The notes beneath the pieces are model-generated. The model saw only the letters and a list, made by a program, of their open reading frames with translations. It was not told the DNA's origin and did no database searches. A stretch of 24,777 nucleotides of DNA from Rhizopus sp. PT2906 (lineage: Eukaryota > Mucoromycota > Mucoromycetes > Mucorales > Rhizopodaceae), in contig JAMYHX010000571.1 in the NCBI GenBank assembly GCA_025529335.1, positions 1-24,777 of the forward strand, written 5' to 3'. The position numbers and the translations under genes are program-made. The stretch's first letter is position 1; the number at the start of each line of letters is the position of its first letter. Shown here piece after piece: positions 1 to 10,275 of the stretch.

Positions 1-210
1 TCATAATAACTTTTCTTATATCTTAAGCAACATTTTGCTTATATAACTTCTTTATTTTATCTTTTTACTTTATCCCTTTACTTTATCTCCCAAGACTTAG
101 CATTATATTGTTCTATATTGATCTTATATAAAGATCTGGTGGTCATTAAAATACCAAAAATTACTTACAGAACTTATTTTTAACCTTAATACTAACACCC
201 TTCCCCTTAC
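1..210 (-). repeat. LTR-like degenerate repeat, copy A (cut by window edge)
   Basis: On the minus strand a purine run (AAGGGGAAGGG, complement of about 198-208) is followed directly by TGTTAGTATTAAGG starting at 197. This is the usual layout of a polypurine tract and the 5' end of an LTR. The minus strand then carries a TATA-like TTTATATAAG inside a GATC-bounded palindrome at 120-136. The stretch 98-152 is plainly similar to 921-975, and 157-224 is similar to 1051-1121, mostly with transition differences. No gag or pol reading frame accompanies it here. That it is an LTR is inferred; the repeat itself is seen. Confidence 0.5.
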
Positions 211-459
211 TTACACCCATAACACTCCTCATAAAGTTCAAACAAACCAAACTAGATATTTTTTATATATAAATACGCTCAATTTCTTTAAATAAATCAG
301 TTAGTCAGTTCTCAGTATAACTCGCTTATCTTTATATGCTTTTACTTGAACTCTTTACTTTCTAATACATTTGGTATTTTAAAGTACTTTTTATTACTCT
401 TTTATACTTTTACTTTACTTTTATCACTCTTATCTACCGATACGCTTAACTTGAAGCCT

Positions 460-600
460 TGTATCAGTTGGATTCACTTTTATTTTTACTTTTACTTTTA
501 TATAACGTAAATTATTTCTTTTGATCTATTAAGATCTGATAGTCACGCGACAGAAACTCTTATATAACTCAATTTACACTCAAGCCTTTAACGAAACAAA
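460..600 (-). repeat. degenerate repeat fragment, copy B
   Basis: This contains the palindrome GATCT-ATTA-AGATC at 523-536, followed by TGATAGTCAC, which matches the TGRTRRTCA block after the palindromes of the other copies. The flank GTTGGATTCACTTTTATTT is similar to the flank of copy C near 731. The text around 517-565 also matches 1699-1752. No coding sequence is seen. Confidence 0.4.
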
Positions 601-719
601 CTCTTTTTACAATAAAAAGGCATTGACCTTTTGATAATTATTATAATCATTCAATAAATCACTTACGATTGGAATCACAACCTTTTCTTTTTATCTTCAT
701 CTTTTATTTACTTCTGAAC

Positions 720-850
720 AATCCAATCAAGTGGATTCAGGAACCTTTTTTATCTTCTTTATTATTCTTTTACTTTATACAACTCAGTCTGATCGACTTT
801 ACACGATCTGGTGGTCACACATCGAACCTTTATTACAACTTTACCTTTTA
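720..850 (-). repeat. degenerate repeat fragment, copy C
   Basis: The palindrome at 791-808 reads GATCG...CGATC where copy A reads GATCTT...AAGATC, so both arms changed together. TGGTGGTCACAC follows it. The left flank has AAGTGGATTCAGG, similar to copy B. The 60-codon open frame in this stretch is low-complexity and is not credible as a gene. Confidence 0.4.
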
Positions 851-1109
851 AACACTTTTATTACAAACCTCAAGTCTTGCCGCTTATAAAACTTCTTTAC
901 TTTTACTTTCATTCAAGTCGTAGCATTATATTGCTCAATAATTGACCTTATATTAAGATATGATGATCACTATAAATTTTTTATAGAAAACTAATTTATT
1001 TACGAAGGGGAACATACGTTATGTTAAAGGCTGTGGCGGTCGCTATAATAGCAAAATCTACTTATAAAACCTATTTTTAAACCTTATTACTAACACATCT
1101 CCCCTTATC
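850..1109 (-). repeat. LTR-like degenerate repeat, copy D
   Basis: This is the best match to copy A. On the minus strand a purine run (complement of about 1096-1105, core AAGGGGAGA) precedes TGTTAGTAATAAGG starting at 1095, and the TATA-like palindrome module lies at 944-960. Relative to copy A there is an extra stretch of about 70 bp near 978-1048. Most aligned differences are C/T or A/G, as expected of an old or mutagenised repeat. The LTR identity is an inference from the polypurine tract plus TGTTA arrangement. Confidence 0.5.
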
Positions 1110-1379
1110 AGCACTCAGTAACAATACAATAAATACAAGTAACCATCTGTTACCAAAGCTCTTAATCTCTTTCCTTTCTCTCATCTTTTTCTTTTATTCT
1201 TCTGCTTGAGCCTATATACTGAATCTTATTGTCATTTCAAGTACTGACTTGCAAAAAAATTTAGCCAAATATACCATTTAATGACAATAAATAACCCAGT
1301 GCATTTTTGAATTAGAGAAGGGGATATTGTTTGTATACTAATTAGCTTACAGTGCCTTCTCTTATATTTTACTTTTTAA

Positions 1380-1475
1380 ACTATACTACTACAATTGACC
1401 TTAAACAATTAAGATTTAGTATTCATTCTATTACAACATTATTATGATCAAGTTGCTATTTTTCCCCCTTTTGCT
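1380..1475 (-). repeat. degenerate repeat fragment, copy E
   Basis: The palindrome-like core at 1397-1416 (CTTAA-acaa-TTAAG) is followed by TAGTATTCATT, a degraded form of the TGRTRRTCA block. A C-run flanked by T-runs at about 1457-1471 would be a purine tract on the minus strand, similar in position to those beside copies A and D. It is more diverged than the others. Confidence 0.3.
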
Positions 1476-1659
1476 AAGCGTCTATTTAAAATTCTTAAAC
1501 TTCTCGAGGTTATAAAGCTAAGAAAAGCAATTACAACAGAATATTCATTTTATATAAATACATTATCCATTTGAATATTGAATAAATTAATCCTTTTTTT
1601 TCTTTATAAAAATTATGTAGTAGCAAATTTTGTTAGGCTTATTGTGCTATGTTAACTAG

Positions 1660-1770
1660 ATCTATTTTTTTTTCTTAATTTTTTATGTATAATTTTCTTC
1701 TTTTGATCTAAATAGAGATGATGATCATTTAACGAAATTCTTATATTATTAATTACTCTTTTCATATTAT
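1660..1770 (-). repeat. degenerate repeat fragment, copy F
   Basis: TTTTGATCTAAATAGAGATG followed by ATGATCATTTAACGAAATTC at about 1701-1742 matches copy B around 519-560. It keeps the ATCT/AGAT palindrome (1706-1719) and the downstream TCA block. The 63-codon minus frame over this stretch is an AT-rich chance ORF. Confidence 0.35.
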
Positions 1771-2829
1771 TATCTTGCAAGTCGAGATATACAAGTTTGA
1801 TGTTTATGATTACTATAGTAACGGCAATGGACAGAAAGTACAATGGGGTTCTTTATGTTTCCTTTATTCAGAAGAGAAAAAGATGAAGATATTAAAAAAT
1901 GATAGTTACACTTATTATAGAAATTTGTAATTATCATAATAAAATTCGAAAATGAAAGTATGCTCCAGAAAAAGGATAATGTTATGATTTGGCTGATGTC
2001 ACGAAAGGTACAAATTTGTCTCTAAAAGGAATAAAAAATATCTTAATACAAACAACGTCAATCATCCGTATGAAACTTTTTTTAATCGTATCAATAAGTT
2101 TCTTTTGTAACTATCATAAAACCTTTTATTATTCTTAAAAAGTCTTTTAAGATATAATCTGCTTCATTGTAACTTACTTTGTAATAAGTCTTATTGCTAT
2201 CTTTATATAATCTATACAAAATATGGTAATATTAAGCTAAAAAGTATTACTTGTCTCGTTATAATATTACTTTATTATTAACACTTTCAGTTATTACGTA
2301 CTCCCATAAATTACCCTTCTGAATAGGGATTATTATTATTCATATAATACATCAGCCTATCCATCACTCTTTTTTTTTAAAAAAAATTTTTCTACAGGCT
2401 TTGCTTTGCTTTGATATAATATAATATAGATTGTATTTGTATTTTAGTAATATTTTTTACCTTTAATCTATATCTCTACTTTTATCATTCAATTGCTTAT
2501 ATAATATACTGAAGTTTGGTGGCTGCTCTTATACAACTGTTTTATACATATTCTATTTACTCTTTATACTTACAATCTTATGACTTACTCCTTAATCTAA
2601 TCAATATCATAACGCTAAACAAGCAGCTACACTATAAAAAATCATACATTTACTAGCTCTTATATCTATGTTTTTTTTTTTTTTCCTTCTCTTGGAACTC
2701 TTATTTAAAAGATATTTTTAGATTCGCGATATTTCTACAAGCTATAGAAAGCAAAAATACGAATGATAAAGCTTCTATTTGAAAAAATATTTCACTCCTC
2801 TTTTTCATTTTCTCACTCTTGGTCTCTCC

Positions 2830-2860
2830 TTTTTTTTTTTTTTTTTTTTTTAAAAAAAAA
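2830..2860. repeat. homopolymer junction T22-A9
   Basis: A run of about 22 T is followed directly by 9 A, so the end can fold back on itself. Such tracts vary in length and are prone to sequencing error. Confidence 0.8.
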
Positions 2861-3400
2861 GGCCTTGCTTTTCGCAAAAAATTTAGGAAAAAAAAAAGAC
2901 GGTGCTCCATTATCTCATGATAAACCTTCTATTTAGTTGGCTTTTATTGTTTTAACTTTGCTTTCTTTTATTTACCTTTATAATCATTTTCTTCTAGATA
3001 TAGGATCGTCTAAAAAATGTATCTTGTGTTTTCTAATGACGATGTTTGAATTTATAATAAAAGTTACTTAACCGACATTTGAGTGCCTGGTTAGTACTTC
3101 ATTATCAAGCCATGTTATTCTACATTATTGAGAAAAACCACTAAAGGTTATATAAAAATAAAGATAATTCTCGACATACTCATGATTTAATCATATATTC
3201 TCCCTAAAAATACAGTATCCTTCAATCTTATATATATTATTCGATATTGACTTAGTAGAAACTTTCAGAAAGTACACAGTCTAAAACTTGCTTTTATTAC
3301 TTGAGAACTATTGAGGAATTACAGTAGTGGGACTAAAAAGCCAACTAGACATTATTATTTTTTTCTTGTTATAGATTTATAATTTTATCACATGTAGATA

Positions 3401-3551
3401 GCATTTTTATTAAATGTGATTACTATATTTAATAAAAAGCATCACCATATCTTTTTTTGCTTAAAAATAAAACAGCCAAGTAATTTAAGCTTTAAATTAC
3501 AAGCAAAAGTTTTTTAATTAAAGTTTATTTGGGGTTCCACGCCAAATAAAC
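3401..3551. repeat. cluster of three perfect hairpins
   Basis: Three inverted repeats follow one another. The first has 12-bp arms at 3404-3415 and 3427-3438 (loop 11). The second has 9-bp arms at 3480-3488 and 3492-3500 (loop 3). The third has 10-bp arms GTTTATTTGG at 3523-3532 and CCAAATAAAC at 3542-3551 (loop 9). A further 8-bp pairing (TTTTGCTT with AAGCAAAA) encloses the second hairpin. In AT-rich DNA single hairpins are cheap, but the third contains G/C and a GGTTCCACG loop. Possibilities are a small inverted-repeat transposon remnant or a transcribed structure. Confidence 0.6.
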
Positions 3552-5234
3552 CGGGTCATTAAATCTATAGAAAAAAATTCATCTTCCAGATTGACGCATA
3601 GGAACACCTGTAAAATGAGCCCAAATGGATATTGTATTTAATAATTGAATAATTGCCAAAGAGCATCGACATTAGCTCTGTATATGTAAGCTATATCGTA
3701 TTTGAAGAGGTATACTGTGCAGTACGGTCATATTGATGTCTATGTTTAACACTTTGGGTAACTTGATAAACATTAAATACAGACAATAAAAGTTTATTCT
3801 TGAAGTGTCATACAATCTAATGAAGGTACACTGTTTACAGGTTATTTTCTATAATAGTGTTGTGACAAATTAACTGATGATAACCTTTATTGAGCGAATG
3901 TATTGTTATATATTTGATAAACATCAATAAAGAAGCTCATCCAATATAATACTAGACAGTAAAGCGTGATATAATACTTAATGTTATCAAATCTTATGTG
4001 AGAGTAGCTAGCTCAGATAAGATCTAGAACAATCGATATCATACAAAGTGTTGTTACGAGTTATCGCCTAGCTAAATGCTATATATGGATTAATAGATAT
4101 ATAGTGGGCTCAGTGCACGCACATGTAGGGTGTAAGGTTCCGCAAACAAGTAATAATGTATGCTTTGGTAATTATTCCCTTACTAGAGTTAAACGTAGGT
4201 TCAGGGATTTTATAAACAAAAGGCTGGATCTATACGTTATCGAACATCAACTGTTCTTTTCATTAACTTCAATCACAGCACACGAATAGCTTCCTTGTCA
4301 GCTTATTAGTTCTCACTTAAACTACGCTTTAGTACAACTGGAGAAATACTCATGTGCAGCAAGATGCAGGAGGAGTAATGACCTTCGCACAATAAATTAG
4401 ATTGAGTCAATGGATCCTTGAATCAGTTCTAACGAGCAGACAAAAGAACCCATAAAGGGGAAATTTGTTCAATTGTGGAAATATCTGCCAGGATATTTTA
4501 AATAAGCAGGAATGTATCACGTCGTATTCACTTTAGGTTGTCATTTGGTATAAATACAGTAGATCTTTTAGCAATAGTGAAATCTTGGTCTAATTTTATT
4601 AGAAATAAATTTCCCCATATTATTTCCCATTGAATCTTTCGTCTTATACTTATTTATCAAGAATACCACACCATTAATAGTTGTATAAAAGTCACGCTTT
4701 CTCTTTTTCTTTAATAGTACAAACATTTAACCTACGAGGATTCAATCGGTTATTCTCTTTTTGTACATTGTAGCGGTAATAGTCATAGGTACATCTCTTT
4801 GTCAAGAAAGCAGCTTCTATATTGTCTGATCATGTAGGAAGCAACTAGACTTAGTGTTTTAGTCGCATATTTTTATACATGATGGTTTATGGCATTCTGT
4901 TATATATGGAGTATTCTCTTTTAAAAATATGTTTTTTTCTTGTTTACTACTACCAGCGATTCTAAATATGTGACATCATGTTTATCATGATAGACGCTGG
5001 AAAGGTTAAGAAAAAAAGACTTTAAACAAATTATTCCTTAAATATTTTAAATGAAAGTTGTAAAGCTTCAATAATTCCTAATGTGCATACTTTTCTGTAT
5101 GTGTCTGAGAATTAAAAAAGATGTCTGCCACCAACTGATTCCCTTTATATCATCTATGGTGACCGCATAGTCAACTTTAGCTTTGCAATTTATTTCTTGA
5201 GTATATCAAAGGGAGTATCCTGTAAATCACTGTA

Positions 5235-5255
5235 TCTCTCTCTCTCTCTCTCTCT
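5235..5255. repeat. (TC)n microsatellite
   Basis: This is an uninterrupted TC dinucleotide run of about ten units in gene-free DNA downstream of the Ras gene. Confidence 0.9.
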
Positions 5256-5638
5256 TTCTCTTTGTCATATCTCTATGGTGTATTACATCATTTTTAATCT
5301 GAAGAACATGATATCAAAAAATGGGGTGTACTTTTGAAAAAAGGAGACAGTTTGATAAAGAAGGGTACCCCAACTTCCTCCTGGGAAATAGTTACACGAA
5401 TGGCCCAATTTGTTATATGCACTTGTATGTTTCAACTCCTTATCTTTGTCTTCAATTTATGCGCAACAATAGTTTGTATATTAAGTTAATGTACTCTATG
5501 CAATACATCCTTTTTTGTAGGAAAGTCGCCATATGATAATGAAGTATCTGGTATGATTATAAATAGTTTAAAATGTATTCACTATTTAAGTAATTGTTTC
5601 ATTTTATTACTTCTTCTCCCTTATTAAAATTGTAGAAT

Positions 5639-6506
5639 CTATAAAATACAGCACTTGCTCTTCTTTACTTTATCAGGCTTGTATCCTGGCTTAGCACGTA
5701 AACCTTCCCTTTGAGCTCGAATGGCTTTGACTACTTGATAGAATGATCTTTCAACATTAACACAAGTTTTTGCTGAAGTTTCAATAAAGTCACATGCCAA
5801 GCGCTTAGCAGTCGCAAGTCCTTCTTCTCGAGTCACTTCTCTTTCTGTTACTTTATCACACTTATTTCCTACGAGCATCATGGGTACATTATCTACATCT
5901 TTCACTCTAAATATCTGATCTCTAAATCTTTCAATACGCTCAAATGTAGAGCGTGAGGTAATAGAGTAAACCAGCAAAAATCCTTCACCGTCTCTAAGTA
6001 TGGCATTAGAATAAATTATTATGAATATGATCCTATTTACCTAATCCACTGATCTCTCAAAGCGGTGTATTCTTCTTGTCCTGCTGTATCAAGTACTTCC
6101 AAGATGCATGGTTGGTCGTCAATAACCACCTGTTTACGGTATGAGTCTTCGATAGTAGGGTCATAGGTCTAAGAGTAAGAGGGGTATTAACTCTGCACAC
6201 TATAAAAAATATCAAGAATATATGTAAGTGTATACCTCTATAACATAATAGAAATGGTTAGTAATAGAACATGTATAAAGAATGCGTCAAACTAACCTAC
6301 AAAATGGTTTAAACAGAGCTATTTTTGTAAAAAATATGTAATGTATATATCAGTATGAAGGCTTTGTTGTTTTTTTTATATTAGTTTACTTGTATAGTAA
6401 GCGCAGTCTATGAGTTAAAGGTTAATAACTAAAATATTCATTTATTTCCCTTTCTTACTTTTCCAACACCACCGTCTCCAAGAACTACCAACTTATAGAG
6501 CATCAT
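5639..6506 (-). CDS. Ras-family small GTPase, RasB/Ras2-like
   Basis: This is a membrane-anchored GTP switch of the fungal Ras2/RasB type, which relays growth and morphogenesis signals in this family. Predicted exons on the minus strand are 6459-6506, 6390-6407, 6297-6318, 6236-6237 (2 nt), 6041-6168 and 5639-5993, giving 190 residues. Visible motifs, almost in HRAS numbering, are the P-loop GDGGVGK (10-16), switch I YDPTIEDSY (32-40), DTAGQ with Gln61, NKCD (116-119) and ETSAK (144-148). The C-terminus is lysine-rich and ends in the CAAX box CCIL; a final Leu favours geranylgeranylation. Asp11 is usual in this subfamily as I recall it. The start is the first ATG of MMLYKLVV; the second Met is equally possible. 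The very small exons are the odd part. The family call is firm; the 2-nt exon is inferred from reading phase. Confidence 0.9.
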
Positions 6507-7719
6507 TTTATATAAAGCTAGATTCAATTTCAGTAATGAGCTCAATCTTGTTTTCTCTTATTTTATACTTACAAAGTTAAAATCCAAGTAATTAAGGAAA
6601 AGTATAAAGAGATATTAAAGGATATAAAAAAGGGAAGAAAAGAGGATAGATAAAGAAAGTAGTAGAAAGGAGATAAAGAAAAACAAGGCAAATCCGTAGA
6701 AAAGGATGTTCCTTGCGGAATTTATTCTGTTTTACCAAAACAAGGATAGCATAAATTTCTACTCCAATTTTCCTGGAAACTGTGCCGGCTAATCTTTCTT
6801 CTCTCTCTCTCTCTCTCACACACACGCTGCACCTTTTTTTTTTTTTTTTTTTTTTTTGAGAAAAGATGTATCCGAATATGGGAATTGATAAGCCAGGGAA
6901 CATTTCCTTTTTCCCTCGTTTGTATCGATAATTTTGCTAACCGATCACTTCTTTCTTTCATACGAAGCTGCGCTTTTATTGAATTATTTATTGTACGTAG
7001 ATGATGTCGTCGTAACTATTGCTTAGCAGCATGACATGAAGCATTTGATAAAGATATATGAGTTCACTATAAAATACTAATTACAGGTATATCCTGCAAA
7101 ATGCATTGTCCTGGGAATATATCTAAGCTCTAGCTTATCGCAGCTGGTATTTCAAACACAAATGAAACCCACATCGAAATACACAATATGATAGGAGGAG
7201 GTAGCAACACCGTGCGCCGCTCTCATACATGCTGAAAGATCGGCGATGTCGATCAATGTTTTCCGCTTTGTTGCATATCTGAGCTGTACTGATAATTAGC
7301 ACTTGACTGTTGTACGTCTTTGAATGGAGTGTTTGAAGAAATGCACAATGAAGAAATATAGTAATCCTTTTGCAACAGTAAAGATTTTCTCTGTCGAGAG
7401 TAAAAAGAAGTCATCTTGTCTTGGGGAAGAGTATGACTTGATACCATCTTATCGCCGGTTAAAATAAACTTGCAAAGCCGATGTTTAGTTAATAGACTTG
7501 AGGAAACAGAGAAGAATTGTTAAACTAAGCTAAACCTATGCAGTGAAAGACGGTCGTTTAATGAAAGCAGGAAAAGCGGAAATGGTCACAGATTAAAAGA
7601 GAGATCATGCCATGATATTAATGCGGAACATAAGCGGGGTGAGAATCATTATGTATATTTTATGACAAATAATCTGGGGAATAAGGGTTCCCCCTTCCTT
7701 TTTCATTGTACCCTATTGT
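6507..7719. other. intergenic region, divergent Ras / GBBH
   Basis: This gap lies upstream of both the Ras gene (minus) and the GBBH-like gene (plus), so it should hold both promoters. It contains a purine-rich stretch near 6595-6700 (a CT-rich leader for the Ras transcript), a (CT)n run at about 6799-6817 followed by (CA)n to 6825, and a T24 run at 6834-6857. A 64-codon minus frame at 7253-7447 has mixed composition, but nothing in it is recognisable. I do not call it a gene. Confidence 0.5.
6799..6857. repeat. compound microsatellite (CT)n(CA)n and T24
   Basis: A CT repeat passes into a short CA repeat, then after about ten bases into a run of about 24 T. It lies upstream of the Ras start. 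The two overlapping minus frames across it are artefacts of the repeat. Confidence 0.85.
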
Positions 7720-9040
7720 ATGCACTCTAGAATATTCCTGCAGCCCTTTAGACAAAAGAGGGCTAGTTTGTATTTAATTGGTCAACGGCTTTTGACTACT
7801 GCAGCTTCACAAAAAGTAACAACACGCTGTGAACAAGATGCACTACATGTCAAATGGGGAGAGACTGATTCCACCTACAGCTACCTTTGGTTGAGAGATA
7901 ACTGTCCTTGTCCACAATGCCTTCACCCTTCAAGTCGTCAAAAACTACATTCTTCTGCTGATATACCATTAGATATTCGACCTATAGATGTAAAAATTGT
8001 AGGAGAAGAGGCAGAAATAACATGGAATCAGCCTCTTCGCTACAGTGGTGAAGACAAGACACATATTAGTCGATACAGTCTTGATTTTTTGCGTCGATAT
8101 CAATCAAGCAAGATAGCTGAAAGGTTTAGATTTAATCATATAACCCCACAAACTTGGAATCGAGATGAATACAAGCTCGACTGGATAAATTACCATGACT
8201 ACATGAATACGGATCATGGTCTCTCTAAGGCTGTTCAGCGCTTGTATAACAAGGGCTTGGTGTTCTTGAAAGATGTACCTACCGTTGATAGTGCGGTGAC
8301 AGAGGTTGCTGAGCGTATTGGTCCTGTCCAAGAAACATTTTATGGTCGTGATTTTGATGTCAAGAACGTTGCTAAATCTATTAATATTGCCTATACAAGC
8401 TTGTATTTGGGATTTCATATGGACCTTATGTAAGCAGTAAAGAAGTATGTAAGCCCAGCTTAACCCATTTCTCTTTCTTTTTTGCAGGTACCTGGATAGT
8501 CCCCCTGGAGTTCAATTGTTACACAGTTTAAAGAACAGTGTCACTGGAGGTTCAAGTATCTTCGTAGATTCATTCCGTGCGGTCGAACTACTAAAAGCCA
8601 AGTATCCTGAGGATTATCAAGTACTCAAGTCAACGCCTGTTACATTTCATTATTTGAATAATGGCCATCACATGTATTATAAACGACCTACTATCGTTGA
8701 CGATGAAGAACATAGTGGTACAGCCTGGGCTAGTCATGTAAATTATGCACCTCAATTCCAGGGACCATTAGACGACTTGAGCCCTGAAAAGACCAAACAG
8801 TTTTATAGAGCATTCCAGCGTTTTGCGGATTTTATTGAAGATGAGTCTCTTCGATTCGAATTGACATTACAGCCAGGTCAACTAGTCATGTTCGCCAATA
8901 GACGTGTGCTCCATGGTCGTACATCATTTGATCCGAACAGCGGTGACCGTCACTTGAAAGGTACTTACCTTACTCTAGATTCTCTCAAGGACAAATTACG
9001 TGTATTATCAGCAAAGTATGGTTTTGATTCCAGTGTTTAA
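7720..9040 (+). CDS. gamma-butyrobetaine dioxygenase-like 2-oxoglutarate oxygenase
   Basis: This is an Fe(II)/2-oxoglutarate dioxygenase of the BBOX/TMLH family. The likely reaction is hydroxylation of gamma-butyrobetaine to L-carnitine. Exons are 7720-8429 and 8488-9040 (58-nt intron, GTAAGC to TTGCAG), giving 420 residues. The N-terminus is basic and Ser/Leu-rich with few acidic residues, like a mitochondrial presequence. The N-terminal zinc-binding domain shows WLRDNCPCPQC with Cys62, 64 and 67, and a later His (115) fits the fourth ligand of human BBOX1. The catalytic domain has the metal pair His233-x-Asp235 (spanning the region of the splice junction) and the distal His379 in VLHGR, with a conserved GDRHLKG for the co-substrate. 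The DNCPC pattern favours BBOX over trimethyllysine dioxygenase, but substrate cannot be proved from sequence. An SLC25 carrier lies nearby, with no evidence of a link. Confidence 0.85.
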
Positions 9041-9681
9041 ATGCGCTCTTTATTTCTATAAACTATCGCAGCTTTTCATATTTAGCCTGTGTAAATATTC
9101 TGTCAACTTTTTCTGATAATTGCTGTCTTATACTATAGACGTACTAATAATCGACTGTGAATCTAGCAGCTTCGAATCGTGAGCATCTTTTGCTAAAAAA
9201 ATAACTCATCGTACCGTCTGATAACTATAGTAGCTATTAGTATAACAATAATAGAAGCATAAATGTCAGTGGCGACAATAAATCATACAGACAACATTCG
9301 ATCTTCCTATAAAACGCAAGGGCGTCTTCTTTTAATCATATTCAGCTCTTCTTTTAATCATATTCAGCTCTTCTTTTTATAAAGAATGTAATCGCAAGTT
9401 GTCGGCTGAAGCTTTACTAGACTCTACTTGTGCTTCATATCAATACTCTTTATATCTTTTCAGGAGAAATAGCTGAAAATTTTACCCAACATTCATATTA
9501 AATCAAGTTACAATCTAACGCTGGACAATATTTGTAATAATAAAACTCTTTTGAGAGAAATGAAAGGAAATGTAGAACCTTTTTTATAGTTTACAGCATA
9601 GAAAAAGACAGACAGAATTATTTACAGAGAGTGCATTTTATTTTCTAATACAATGATTATTTACACACGTACGCACAGAGC
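9041..9681. other. intergenic region between convergent genes
   Basis: This holds the 3' ends of the GBBH-like gene (plus) and the WW-domain gene (minus). Apart from a 22-bp tandem duplication at 9325-9368 it is plain AT-rich sequence with no open frame worth calling. Confidence 0.6.
9325..9378. repeat. 22-bp tandem repeat, about 2.5 copies
   Basis: A 22-bp unit beginning TCTTCTTTTAATC and ending TTCAGC occurs at 9325-9346, is repeated exactly at 9347-9368, and a third partial copy starts at 9369. The copies are identical, so the duplication is recent. Confidence 0.9.
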
Positions 9682-10275
9682 TTAGAATCCTATTTGATCA
9701 AAGTTGTCATCAAATCCGCCATCAAATCCACCACCACCATAGTCATTATAGTCATTGCCATAGTAGTTATTTTCAATAATGTCTGGGTGGCTAGCATCAC
9801 CAATAGCATCACCAAGCATAAAGCCTAAAAGACCTCCACCAAGGCCCGCAGCTGCCATTTTACCATATCCTCCACCACCACTCATACCATAACGAGGTTG
9901 TTGCTGCATCAATATAGGCTGCTGTTGTTGATACGGTGATGATTGGTATGGATACTGTTGAAATTGTTGATATGGTTGTTGGTGTTGTGGTTGCTGATAG
10001 TAAGAGTTACTCTCTCCTCTTGTATTCAATGGTTTATCGGCTGGATGCTCCCATTGACGTAATGCGGTAGGTGTATAGACATAAAAGAATTTTCTCGAAT
10101 TAGGATCATATTGTGATATCCATCCCTGAGGTAATGGTCTTTTATCAGGGTTGTCATATTGTTGAGGAGGTGATGGTGGTGCGTAGTTTGTATTCGTATT
10201 ATTGCTTGCACTATAAGGTGGTGGTGCACTATTACTGGTATTAGGTGATTTATTAAATTTTGAAAATAATCCCAT
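9682..10275 (-). CDS. small WW-domain protein, Q/Y-rich with glycine-rich C-terminus
   Basis: A single-exon gene of 197 residues starting at MGLFSKF. The frame is open for 61 codons further upstream, but those codons cover a TATA-like element and a CT-rich leader. The downstream ATG has a good AACAAAATGG context, so I chose it. Order of parts: a PPPY motif at 18-21 (itself a WW ligand), one WW domain at about 48-80 with both tryptophans (W52 and W75) and GWISQYDPNSRKFFYVY between them, a Gln/Tyr/Pro-rich stretch at 93-130, an Ala/Gly segment at 139-160 resembling a glycine zipper, then Asn/Asp/Gly-rich repeats. The layout recalls yeast Wwm1-like proteins. Its partner and role are unknown; binding of PPxY proteins is the family expectation. 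Confidence 0.8.
   Translation of the reverse strand: MGLFSKFNKSPNTSNSAPPPYSASNNTNTNYAPPSPPQQYDNPDKRPLPQGWISQYDPNSRKFFYVYTPTALRQWEHPADKPLNTRGESNSYYQQPQHQQPYQQFQQYPYQSSPYQQQQPILMQQQPRYGMSGGGGYGKMAAAGLGGGLLGFMLGDAIGDASHPDIIENNYYGNDYNDYGGGGFDGGFDDNFDQIGF

Larger units (their letters stand above)
1771..5638. other. AT-rich gene-free stretch
   Basis: I see no gene here. Open frames are short (70 codons or less), are not supported by splice-linked neighbours, and are mostly low complexity. The stretch holds homopolymers, microsatellites, the hairpin cluster at 3401-3551 and possibly worn transposon pieces around 3850-4450, where base composition is a little less AT-rich. The 71-codon frame at 5321-5536 has mixed composition, but I recognise nothing in it. 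No tRNA or rRNA was recognised. Confidence 0.5.

Noticed and set aside
3981..4250. Possible solo LTR starting TGTTATCAAATC
   Set aside because: I found no matching inverted end, target-site duplication or second copy in the window.
4104..4289. 61-codon plus frame in less AT-rich DNA
   Set aside because: No splice partner, no motif and no promoter context; indistinguishable from chance.
6592..6961. Two overlapping minus-strand frames of 103 and 79 codons
   Set aside because: Both read through CT/CA repeats and a T24 run; the KKKKK and RERERE strings are repeat artefacts.
8104..8418. 104-codon minus frame inside the GBBH-like gene
   Set aside because: It is an antisense shadow of a strongly conserved coding exon.
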